DNA of 64,000 nucleotides from an uncultured Clostridium sp. (lineage in GTDB: Bacteria; Bacillota; Clostridia; Clostridiales; Clostridiaceae), in assembly GCA_934746015.1 (NCBI GenBank), contig CAKVEW010000007.1, forward strand, positions 62,001 to 126,000. The letters are read 5' to 3'. Made by a program: the position numbers and the translations under genes. The notes beneath the pieces were generated by a model. That model ran no database searches, had not been told where the DNA came from, and saw nothing but the letters and a program-made list of their open reading frames with translations. Below, one piece after another: positions 17,794 to 26,096 of this stretch. Within the stretch, counting starts at the first letter, position 1. Each line of letters opens with the position of its first letter.

Positions 17794-17838
17794 AGCAAAG
17801 GAAACATGTAGAAATACTTGTTTCCTTTGCTTTTTTTA
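17794..17838 (+). terminator. Terminator after the ECF operon
   Basis: A perfect 13-bp stem (17794-17806 with 17819-17831) followed by seven T. It directly follows the orphan topB end, so it may originally have been the topB terminator; it now ends the cobalamin operon. Confidence 0.9.
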
Positions 17839-17929
17839 ATTAAAAATACAAGGTATTTTGATTAAAATGAACATACATTTATTAACCAATATTTGGTATA
17901 ATTCTCTTATTAAATATGGGAGGCGCAGT

Positions 17930-19986
17930 ATGGATGAAATGATTTTGATTGGAATTAAAGTAGTAGCCATAATCCTTGGAGTAATAATATTACTTTGGGT
18001 TATAGGCTTTAGGATAATTCCAAATGATAAGGTTGGTATTGTTGAAAAATGGTGGTCTACAAAGGGATCATTAAAGGAACAAATAATTGCATTACAAGGG
18101 GAATCTGGATATCAGCCTGCATTACTAAGAGGAGGTATTCATTTTAGAACTCCATTTATTTATAAAGTTCACATAGTTCCTTTAGTGACAATACCTCAAG
18201 GGAAAATTGCCTATGTTTTTGCAAGAGATGGTAAGCCTCTTGAAGCTACACAAACTTTAGGAAGTGTAGTTAAAGAAGGAAACAACTTTCAAGATGTAAG
18301 AGGATTCTTAGAAAATGGAGGGCAAAAGGTCCACAAAGGGGAATAATAAGAGAAGGTACCTATGCCTTTAACCTTGCACAATTTGTAATTATTACTGAAA
18401 ATAAAACTTATTATTTGAAAATGGGAAATAGACAAGAACTAGATACTATATCGACTATGTCTAGATTAATTTCTGAGAGAAGAGGATTTGAGCCAGTAAT
18501 AATTGAAGGTAATAGTGATTTAGTAGGAATAGTAACGGTCCATGATGGACAATCATTAGGATCAGAAAATATAATATGTCCTATAGTTGGTGATAATCAT
18601 AATGATGAAAATTACCATAATAATTTTCAAGATATTGATGCATTTTTAAGAGCGGGTGGATATAGAGGTAGACAATATCAAGTTTTAGCAGATGGTACTT
18701 ACTTTATAAATAGATTATTTGCAACAGTAGAGTATATTCCTAAAATTATTATTCCAGTTGGATTTGTGGGAGTTGTTGTTTCATATACAGGATCAAAAGG
18801 GGAAGACTTTTCGGGAACTGACTATAAACATGGAGAACTTGTTAAGAAGGGCTATAGAGGAGTATGGAATGAAGCGTTAATGCCTGGAAAATATGCTTTT
18901 AACACTTATGCAGGAAATATAATTAAAGTTCCAACAACTAATGTAATATTGAAGTGGATTAGTAATCAAAATGGTAGTCATAAATATGATGAAAATCTTA
19001 AAGAAGTAAATTTAATTACTAAGGATGCCTTTGAACCAACATTACCACTATCTGTTGTATTCCATATAGACTATAGAAAAGCACCTCTTGTAATTCAAAG
19101 ATTTGGAGATATAAAGATGCTTGTAGACCAAACATTAGATCCTATGGTATCTGCATATTTTAAGAATATTGGACAAACTAAAACATTAATAGAATTAATA
19201 CAACAAAGAAATGAAATTCAAGCTCAAAGTTCATTGGAAATGAAAGGAAAATTTGATCATTATAATTTAGAATTGGAAGAAGTATTAATAGGAACTCCTG
19301 GAAGTTCTAAAGCTGATACTAATATTGAAACTATATTAACTCAGCTAAGAAGTAGACAAATTGCAAAAGAGCAGCTTGAAACTTATGAAACTCAACAAAG
19401 GGCAGCAGAGAAAGAAAAGGAACTTAGAGAAGCTGAAGCCATTGCAAAACAACAAACTACATTAACAGAATCAGATATTAATATTAGAATCCAGGAAAAT
19501 CAAGGCAAAGCAGAACTTATGAAGGCTAAGCAAGATGCTGAAAAAATACAAAAGCTTGCAGAAGCAGATGCTTATAAAGTTAAAAAGCAATCTGAAGCGG
19601 AAGCCTTTAAGATAAAAGTAACTGCAGAAGCAGATGCTGATAAAGAAGCAAGAGTAGGTATATCAAAGGCTATAGCTGCAAAAGAACAAGTAAATGCTTA
19701 TGGTGGACCACAATATAAAGTTATAAATGATGTTATGACTTCCTTTACAAATGCAATAAAAGAAGGAAAAATTGATATAGTTCCAAGAACCCTTATTAAT
19801 ACTGGAACAGAAGGGGAAGGTAATGGAGCTAATGCTTTTGAATCTTTGGTTATGCTTCTACTTAGTGAAAAATTGACTGCAATTGGAGAAAATAAAACTA
19901 TTGAAGAATCAGCTGATATATTAAGAATAAAGGAAGAAATAATGAATAATCTAAGAGAAAAAAATCCTATCGAGTTAGAAAGTTAA
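17930..19986 (+). pseudogene. SPFH/band 7 (flotillin-like) protein gene, split by a frameshift
   Basis: GGGAGG precedes ATG 17930. The first frame encodes a transmembrane helix and the start of an SPFH domain (about 138 residues) and stops at 18346. The second frame continues it (open from before 18415 to 19986) with the rest of the SPFH domain and a long Ala/Glu/Lys coiled coil typical of flotillin-like scaffold proteins. At 18324-18330, CAAAAGGTCC reads through perfectly if one G is added: the frame then gives GGQKGPQRGIIREGTYAFNLAQF, a normal SPFH sequence, across the break. A one-base deletion, a sequencing error or a -1 slip at AAAAG are all possible. Intact members organise membrane microdomains. 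Confidence 0.85.
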
Positions 19987-19996
19987 TAATTGGTAT

Positions 19997-20035
19997 TTTT
20001 TATAGGAGAGTGTTTACTCTCCTATAATTTTTATC
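19997..20035. terminator. Bidirectional terminator
   Basis: A perfect 11-bp stem (20001-20011 with 20016-20026) with a 4-base loop and T-runs on both sides, between the SPFH gene and the convergent GNAT gene. Confidence 0.88.
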
Positions 20036-20050
20036 TAATTAAATTATAAT

Positions 20051-20608
20051 TTATAATTTTGAAAAGGTATATTCATCTAATTCTACAATCTCGTATCCGC
20101 CCCAATTTTTACCCATAGACTTTGTTTCTGATTTAGTAAAACCATTCTTCAGCAAAGCTTTAGATGAATAGATGTTTTCCTCCATAACAAATGCCTTAAG
20201 TGTTGAAATATTCATCTCTTCAACCAGATAAATTTTAAGCATAGATATCACTTCCGTAGCAATTCCACAATGCCAGTAATCCTCATTCAATCTGTATCCT
20301 ATAGTGATTTGATTGAGTTTTTTCTTATAATCAAACATCTCAGCCAAACCAATTAATTGATTAGATTCTGTGGAAAGATATATTCCAGCAATAATTAACT
20401 TCTTTTTGTCAAAATCTCTTCCTCCAAGATTACGTATTGCTGCCAATAAGTTTCCTTTACTTTTTTTGTATAAAAATGGTGGAATAAATCTATATACATT
20501 ATCATTCTCTGTGATTAACGAAAGAGCCTCTATATCATTCTCAGTCATCTTTTTTATTGTAAGCATTTCACTGCAGATATTAGGAAATGTATCAAACAAT
20601 TCTTTCAT
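20051..20608 (-). CDS. GNAT-family N-acetyltransferase
   Basis: A 185-residue protein of the GNAT superfamily (RimJ/RimL-like), which moves an acetyl group from acetyl-CoA to an amine on a protein or small molecule. The core pattern LTIKKMTENDIEALSLI, a central TIGYRLNEDYWHCGIATEVI (acetyl-CoA loop variant) and the closing ALLKNGFTKSE strand-helix are visible. GAGGAGGG lies before ATG 20608. It is monocistronic, with no neighbour pointing to a substrate. Confidence 0.85.
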   Translation of the reverse strand: MKELFDTFPNICSEMLTIKKMTENDIEALSLITENDNVYRFIPPFLYKKSKGNLLAAIRNLGGRDFDKKKLIIAGIYLSTESNQLIGLAEMFDYKKKLNQITIGYRLNEDYWHCGIATEVISMLKIYLVEEMNISTLKAFVMEENIYSSKALLKNGFTKSETKSMGKNWGGYEIVELDEYTFSKL

Positions 20609-20839
20609 GTGTATCCCTCCTCAAATTCAAGTTATGCAACTAATGGAATTTTATGTGACATAGACTTTTTTATCATTTAATACTGATAATTTGTTAATAA
20701 TTAACAAGTTTGTGGGTTTAATTTTTTCATATATAATGCAGTATCCTTATATTTAAATTATACTATTTCTACTGGTAATAATAGTATAATTATTATAAAA
20801 TTCAGAAAAAATAAAAAATAAAAAAAGGTTAGGAATTTA

Positions 20840-20868
20840 TTGACAATTTATATTGTAGGGAATATAAT
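20840..20868 (+). promoter_or_regulatory. Consensus sigma-A promoter for the leader peptide and ABC exporter
   Basis: TTGACA at 20840-20845 and TATAAT at 20863-20868 are separated by exactly 17 bases, a perfect consensus promoter. It lies 42 bp before the 34-residue leader ORF. The stretch 20609-20839 otherwise shows no gene. Such a strong promoter before an attenuator suggests control after initiation. Confidence 0.88.
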
Positions 20869-20909
20869 AATTGAGTAAGAAAAAATAAAGTAAAAAGGAG
20901 GTAGGAAAG

Positions 20910-21014
20910 ATGTTAAATATTATAAATGGTTTTAGACCTATTAATAAAAATCAGATAATGCAAAAAAATAATTGTATTAATAATCCTATCTCATTGTGTG
21001 AATTTAAGATTTAA
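20910..21014 (+). CDS. 34-residue putative leader peptide upstream of the ABC exporter
   Basis: AAGGAGG precedes ATG 20910 with ideal spacing, directly downstream of a perfect promoter. The frame reads MLNIINGFRPINKNQ, then an Asn/Ile-rich stretch with two Cys, ending CEFKI. No family is recognised. A terminator-like hairpin follows 77 bp later, then two ABC exporter genes. This layout resembles bmrB-bmrC-bmrD of Bacillus subtilis, where stalling on a leader ORF under antibiotic stress opens an attenuator. A regulatory leader is therefore the preferred reading; a small secreted or signalling peptide is the alternative. Confidence 0.6.
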   Translation: MLNIINGFRPINKNQIMQKNNCINNPISLCEFKI

Positions 21015-21090
21015 AGAATTTATGCAGTTTTACTTTATAAAAACTACTTTTATTTTAAGTTAAAAGTGTAATTTTATAAAAAAAGTAATT

Positions 21091-21120
21091 AAGCCAGGGT
21101 TATTACCAGGGCTTTTTGTT
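21091..21120 (+). terminator. Putative attenuator terminator before the ABC exporter genes
   Basis: The hairpin AGCC..GGT/ATTACC..GGCT (21092-21113, with a two-base internal mismatch) is followed by TTTTTGTTTT. It is located between the leader ORF and the first exporter gene, where it would stop the strong upstream promoter unless disrupted. Confidence 0.65.
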
Positions 21121-21151
21121 TTATTTAATTTTATATTAAATAAAACAAAAA
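21113..21151 (+). repeat. Perfect 17-bp AT-rich inverted repeat overlapping the attenuator T-run
   Basis: Bases 21113-21129 are exactly complementary to 21135-21151 with the loop TTTAT. The left arm is the T-run of the preceding terminator. The structure may be a second terminator, a transcript stabiliser or a competitor for the attenuator. The exporter ribosome site lies about 85 bases downstream. Confidence 0.8.
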
Positions 21152-21247
21152 GTTATGGATTTCCTTGGCCTTTTTATATTTATTAACATATGAGGAGGTT
21201 ATAAATAAAAAATATAAGCAATATATGAAGCAAAAGGGGGAAAATAA

Positions 21248-22984
21248 ATGACTAGAATACTTAAATATGTTTCAAAGTATAAAGGATTATTATTCTTTGG
21301 AACTTTTGCAATGATAGCAGTAATTGGCGTAGATCTTTTTATGCCTTATATTCAAAAGGTATTTATTGATGAAGGTATTATTCAAGGAAATTACAGTATT
21401 ATAAAGAACATTTTAATAGCAATTTCAGCAATTACAATAACAAAATCAATTTTGGGGTATTTCAAGGAACTTCTTTATGACTATTTAAGCGTAAAGGTTC
21501 ATGCAGATATTAAAAATGATATGTTTAATCATATTCAAAAATTAGAATTTAAATATTTTGATGAAATGAATACTGGGGAGCTAATGTCTAGAATAGGTGA
21601 AGATGTTGAAAATATCTGGCAAACTCTTAGCTTTGGTTTTAGATTATTTATAGAAAATATAATTTATTTTGTTATTTCAACAATAATTCTATTTTCATTA
21701 AATTGGCAACTAGCTTTAGCTTGTTTTATTATTATGATTCCAATAGGCTTTATGGGAATTAGTTTAGAGAAGAAGTTTGGAGAAAACTATGGTAAATTAA
21801 GTGATAAAACAGCCGAAATTACAACTACTGCCCAAGAAAATATTGCAGGGGTTAGACTTGTTAAAGCCTTTGCAAGAGAAAAATATGAAATGAAAAAGTT
21901 CTTAAAAATGAACAGAAAATTTTATGATTTAAGCATGGAACAAGGAAAAATAATTGGAGATTACTTTCCACCTATTGAATTTTTAACAAATATAGCTTTA
22001 GTTGTAATGATAGTTTATGGTGGTTTCATTGTTATGAAAGGGAATATAAGCATTGGAGTATTAGTAGCTTTTAGTGGTTATATTTGGAATCTGATATGGC
22101 CAATGAGAATGCTAGGAGAATTACTTGACTTACTTTCAAGAAATACTGCTTCAGCTAAGAAGATATTTGAAATAATGGATAAAGAACCTGAAATTCAAAA
22201 TATAGATAAAACTTATAAACCTAAAGAATTAGTTGGAGATATTATATTTAATAATGTTAGCTTTAAATATAAGGATGAATATGTTCTTAAAAATATTAAT
22301 TTAGATATTAAGGCTGGAAGTACAGTAGCCATAATGGGAACAACTGGTTCTGGGAAATCTACTTTAATTAATTTAATTGGAAGATACTATGATGTAACTG
22401 AAGGAAATATAAAAATAGATAATGTGGATCTTAAGGATTATGATTTAAACTTTTTAAGAGAAAAGATGGCTATTGTTCCACAAGATACCTTCCTATTTTC
22501 AGATTCAATAATTAATAATATAAAATTTAGTAATGAAAATGCAAGCTTTGAAGAAGTAGTAAAGGCAGCAGAATTAGCTTGTGCTTTAGAATTTGTAGAT
22601 GGATTAGAAGAAGGATTCTATACAGAAATAGGAGAAAGAGGTATGGGCTTATCTGGAGGCCAAAAGCAAAGAATTTCAATTACTAGAGCTTTGATAAGAC
22701 AAGCTAAAGTATTGATTTTAGATGATTCTACTTCAGCTTTAGATATGGAAACTGAATATAATTTATTAAAGAATTTATCTAATAGAGAAAATACTAGTAC
22801 AACTTTTATTATCGCACACAGGATTTCAGCTGTTAAGAATGCAGACCTTATAATCTATCTAGAAGATGGAGAGATAAAGGAAAAAGGAACTCATGAAGAA
22901 TTATTAAAGCTTAAAGGAAAATATTTTGATATTTACTGTAACCAATTTAAAGACTTTAATCTTTTAGAAGAGGAGGTTATATAG
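21248..22984 (+). CDS. ABC exporter half-transporter, subunit 1 (degenerate ATP site, BmrC-like)
   Basis: A 578-residue fusion of a six-helix type I exporter membrane domain (about 1-320) and an ATPase domain (340-578). Walker A is GTTGSGKST and the signature LSGGQKQR, but Walker B reads LILDDSTSALD, with Asp in place of the catalytic Glu. That change is typical of the noncatalytic site of heterodimeric multidrug exporters. The catalytic partner is the next gene, starting at the following base. GGGGG lies before ATG 21248. Substrate is unknown; drugs, lipids or peptides are all possible. Confidence 0.92.
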   Translation: MTRILKYVSKYKGLLFFGTFAMIAVIGVDLFMPYIQKVFIDEGIIQGNYSIIKNILIAISAITITKSILGYFKELLYDYLSVKVHADIKNDMFNHIQKLEFKYFDEMNTGELMSRIGEDVENIWQTLSFGFRLFIENIIYFVISTIILFSLNWQLALACFIIMIPIGFMGISLEKKFGENYGKLSDKTAEITTTAQENIAGVRLVKAFAREKYEMKKFLKMNRKFYDLSMEQGKIIGDYFPPIEFLTNIALVVMIVYGGFIVMKGNISIGVLVAFSGYIWNLIWPMRMLGELLDLLSRNTASAKKIFEIMDKEPEIQNIDKTYKPKELVGDIIFNNVSFKYKDEYVLKNINLDIKAGSTVAIMGTTGSGKSTLINLIGRYYDVTEGNIKIDNVDLKDYDLNFLREKMAIVPQDTFLFSDSIINNIKFSNENASFEEVVKAAELACALEFVDGLEEGFYTEIGERGMGLSGGQKQRISITRALIRQAKVLILDDSTSALDMETEYNLLKNLSNRENTSTTFIIAHRISAVKNADLIIYLEDGEIKEKGTHEELLKLKGKYFDIYCNQFKDFNLLEEEVI

Positions 22985-24772
22985 ATGGAAAATAATGCAA
23001 TAAAAAAAGATGAAGAAATAATGAGAAGAAATAAAAGTGAAATAATAATAAAACTTTTAGCTTATTTAAAACCTTATAAATTAAAATCATTTATTGTTAT
23101 TTTATTAATGATTTTTGTTATGATTTCTGGAATTGTGAATCCTCTTTTACTTAAAATAGCTATAGATGATTATATTGTAAATCAAAATGTTACAGCACTG
23201 ATTATGATTGGTGTACTTCTAGTAGTATTAAATTTAGCAGCTTGGATAGTATCGAAAATTAGATGGACAATGATAACTTCAATAACTAATAATATTTTAG
23301 TTAATATAAGACATGAATTATATAGCCATATTCAATATTTATCCTTTGATTTTTTTGATGGAAGACCAGTAGGGAAAATCTTAGCTAGAGTAGTTGGAGA
23401 TGTGAATTCTTTAAAGAATTTATTTTCACAAAGCATTCAATCCTTTATTCCTCAAATTTTAAATTTAATATGTGTTACTATAATTATGTTTATTCTTAAT
23501 ATAAAACTTGCTTTAGCCTGTTTAGCACTTTTACCTTTATTAGGAATTGCAATGTTTTGTATTGAAATTATTTCAAGAAGAAGATGGGAAGTTTATAGAA
23601 ATAAAAGATCTAATTTAAATGGATTTACCCATGAAGATTTTTCAGGAATAAAAGTAGTAAAAGGATTTGCTAGAGAAAAAGGAACTGAAAAAAACTTCAA
23701 ATCTATGGTAGAGGAACAAAGTGATACATTTATTGATGCAGTAAAAATTAATGATATGTTTTGGCCTTTAGTTGAATTATCTTGGGGGCTTGGAACTGTT
23801 ATAGTATTTTTAATTGGATATAAATTAGTTATAAATAATGAAATTGAAATAGGTACTTTAATAGCATTTTCTATGTATGTGGGAATGTTTTGGAGACCTA
23901 TAATGAATCTATCTAGTTTTTATAATAATTTAATTACAAACTTTTCAGCTGCAGATAGAATATTTGATATTTTAGATATAAAACCAATTATTAAAAATTC
24001 ATTAAATGCAAAGGAAATTGGGGAAATTAAAGGAATAGTTGAATTTAAAAATGTACATTTTGCTTACGATGAAAATAATGAGGTTCTAAAGAATGTGAGC
24101 TTCAAGGTTAATAAGGGTGAAAAAATAGCATTAGTTGGAGCAACAGGAGCAGGGAAGACTACAATAGTATCTCTACTTAGTAGATTTTATGATCCTACTT
24201 CAGGTGAAGTTTTAGTTGATGGTAAAAATATTAAATATGTAGATTTAGAATCTTTAAGAAGTCAAATGGGAATAATGCTTCAAGATACCTTCTTATTTTC
24301 ATCAACTATTATGGAGAATATAAGATATGGAAGATTAGATGCAACAGATGAAGAAGTTATAGAAGCAGCAAAAGCAGTTAATGCCCATGACTTTATAATG
24401 AAGCTAGAAAAAGGATATGAAACTGAGGTGAATGAAAGAGGATCAAGACTTTCTTTAGGACAAAGACAACTTGTATCCTTTGCGAGAGCCTTACTTGCTA
24501 ATCCTCGAATTCTAATTTTAGATGAAGCTACTTCCAATATTGATACTCAAACAGAAAGATTAGTGCAAGAAGGAATTGAAAAGCTTCTTCATGGAAGAAC
24601 TTCCTTTGTTGTTGCTCATAGATTATCTACAATTAGAGACTGTGATAAGATTATGGTTATAAATGATGGCCAAATTGAAGAAGCAGGAAATCATGATGAA
24701 TTACTAAAAAATAAAGGTAGTTATTATGATTTATATATGGCTCAATACAAATTCTTAAGTGAAGGAGTATAG
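22985..24772 (+). CDS. ABC exporter half-transporter, subunit 2 (catalytic, BmrD-like)
   Basis: A 595-residue exporter subunit with six membrane helices (about 30-330) and an ATPase domain. Walker A is GATGAGKTT and Walker B ILILDEATSNID keeps the catalytic Glu, whereas the signature is the altered LSLGQRQL. Together with subunit 1 this gives one active and one degenerate ATP site, as in BmrCD, LmrCD and TM287/288. AGGAGG lies inside the end of subunit 1, so the two are translationally coupled. The pair is probably transcribed from the promoter at 20840. Confidence 0.92.
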   Translation: MENNAIKKDEEIMRRNKSEIIIKLLAYLKPYKLKSFIVILLMIFVMISGIVNPLLLKIAIDDYIVNQNVTALIMIGVLLVVLNLAAWIVSKIRWTMITSITNNILVNIRHELYSHIQYLSFDFFDGRPVGKILARVVGDVNSLKNLFSQSIQSFIPQILNLICVTIIMFILNIKLALACLALLPLLGIAMFCIEIISRRRWEVYRNKRSNLNGFTHEDFSGIKVVKGFAREKGTEKNFKSMVEEQSDTFIDAVKINDMFWPLVELSWGLGTVIVFLIGYKLVINNEIEIGTLIAFSMYVGMFWRPIMNLSSFYNNLITNFSAADRIFDILDIKPIIKNSLNAKEIGEIKGIVEFKNVHFAYDENNEVLKNVSFKVNKGEKIALVGATGAGKTTIVSLLSRFYDPTSGEVLVDGKNIKYVDLESLRSQMGIMLQDTFLFSSTIMENIRYGRLDATDEEVIEAAKAVNAHDFIMKLEKGYETEVNERGSRLSLGQRQLVSFARALLANPRILILDEATSNIDTQTERLVQEGIEKLLHGRTSFVVAHRLSTIRDCDKIMVINDGQIEEAGNHDELLKNKGSYYDLYMAQYKFLSEGV

Positions 24773-24869
24773 ATTATAAATTCTTTATTTTAAAGTTTTG
24801 TAAATAAGATTTTCTTAATGAAAAGATTTAATAAAAAAATAATTTAATAATTTTGTATTAATAAAAATA

Positions 24870-24908
24870 AAGGTGATGGAAGCTAATAAATTCCATTGCC
24901 TTTTTTAT
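24870..24908 (+). terminator. Terminator after the ABC exporter
   Basis: A 12-bp stem (24870-24881 with 24891-24902, one G-T and one mismatch) followed by six T. Confidence 0.85.
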
Positions 24909-25039
24909 TTGTAAATAAGAAAGTAAATTCCATTTTTATTCAATTATTAATAATAATATTTATATAATCTGCATAGAATTTAATAAAACATAACATAAGG
25001 ATTAAAGGGTAATTTAAGATGAAGGGAGGAAAGAATTTA

Positions 25040-25660
25040 GTGCAGGATTTAGAAAAAATTATTATTGATGATAATATATTTTTCGTAAATGGGATTAAAG
25101 GATTTATTAAAGATTATGAAAAGGAAACTGATAAAATATACTTAAAAGAAAATATTAATTTTGAAAAAGTATACCAATCAAAAAAGGATACTATAAAATA
25201 TATAAGAAATAAAAGAAAAAAATATAAAGAAAAAATTTTATCTATAGAAAATAATATTATTATATTAAGCAATACTTTAAAAGATTTAGAGTTTGAAAGA
25301 AATTTAAGAGCAGAAAAAATAATAGACAATACTAATATTAATAATGAAGTTAAAGAAAGTTTAGAAGATATTGTAGATGCAATAGAAGAAAATAAGAAAA
25401 TAATATTTATTGAAGAAGATAAAATTATAAAATTAAGAGAAGATTATAAAAAATTTAATGATGCATCTTTAGAAGAAGAAAAAATAGTTTATATTTTTTT
25501 TAATTATATTAAAAGAGAATATATTAAATTTAGAAGGAATATAGTTAAATTTCTAAATTCTAATATTTTAACTGAAACAGACTTGATTTTAACATACGAA
25601 TATCTTTTGATTGTAACTAAAAGAATGATATGTATTGAGGAGGATTTATTTGGTGGATAA
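25040..25660 (+). CDS. Uncharacterised coiled-coil protein
   Basis: No family recognised. A hydrophilic protein of about 206 residues rich in Lys, Glu, Ile and Asn, with heptad-like stretches (residues 45-125) that suggest a long coiled coil. No signal peptide or membrane segment is seen. GTG 25040 sits ten bases after GGGAGG and is preferred; an in-frame ATG at 25019 has a weaker site. The stop overlaps the next gene by eight bases, so the two products are probably made in fixed ratio and may interact. Confidence 0.6.
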   Translation: MQDLEKIIIDDNIFFVNGIKGFIKDYEKETDKIYLKENINFEKVYQSKKDTIKYIRNKRKKYKEKILSIENNIIILSNTLKDLEFERNLRAEKIIDNTNINNEVKESLEDIVDAIEENKKIIFIEEDKIIKLREDYKKFNDASLEEEKIVYIFFNYIKREYIKFRRNIVKFLNSNILTETDLILTYEYLLIVTKRMICIEEDLFGG

Positions 25661-25976
25661 TTATTTAAAGGAGGATTTACTAAAAGAAAATGTAAAAGAA
25701 AAAATTAAGCTACTTTATAAGGATATAGTAATAGCGGATATAAAAGAAGAAATAATTAAAAGCAAAGAGGAAGTTTTAGAGAATATTAATGATGGAAATA
25801 ATAACAAAAAAGTAAATAAGGAAATACTTAATAAGTTAGATCAATTACTAATTATGGTGGATATGATTGAAAATAAAGAAGAAAAGGATATAAATACCAT
25901 TGCTAAAAATAATAAAATCATTATTATTTTAAATATTATAATAGTTATATTTTTATTAATTAGATTTTTCATATAG
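25653..25976 (+). CDS. Small tail-anchored coiled-coil protein
   Basis: A 107-residue protein, not assigned to a family. The N-terminal 85 residues are charged and helical; the C terminus is one hydrophobic helix (IIIILNIIIVIFLLIRFF), so it looks tail-anchored in the membrane with a cytoplasmic coiled coil. GTG 25653 follows GGAGG by nine bases and overlaps the stop of the preceding coiled-coil gene. Together they could form a membrane-tethered complex; the function is unknown. Confidence 0.6.
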   Translation: MDNYLKEDLLKENVKEKIKLLYKDIVIADIKEEIIKSKEEVLENINDGNNNKKVNKEILNKLDQLLIMVDMIENKEEKDINTIAKNNKIIIILNIIIVIFLLIRFFI

Positions 25977-26051
25977 GCTTTAATATTTATTTATACATTA
26001 GTAAGAGTTAAAAAGACAGGAGCTGTAAAACCACAACTCCCATTTTAAAAT

Positions 26052-26080
26052 AGAAACTCCGCAAGGAGTTTCTTCTATAA
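26052..26080. terminator. Hairpin terminator, member of a dispersed repeat
   Basis: A 9-bp stem AGAAACTCC/GGAGTTTCT with loop GCAA (26052-26073) lies between the coiled-coil pair and the convergent histidine kinase gene. The hairpin and the bases after it resemble part of the repeat at 40723-40846. Confidence 0.65.
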
Positions 26081-26096
26081 TTCTGAATTTTAGACT

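Noticed and set aside
18324..18346. Programmed -1 frameshift as the main explanation of the split SPFH gene
   Set aside because: The site is only a single-tRNA slip (AAAAG) without a visible downstream pseudoknot or upstream Shine-Dalgarno stimulator; mutation or sequencing error is simpler.
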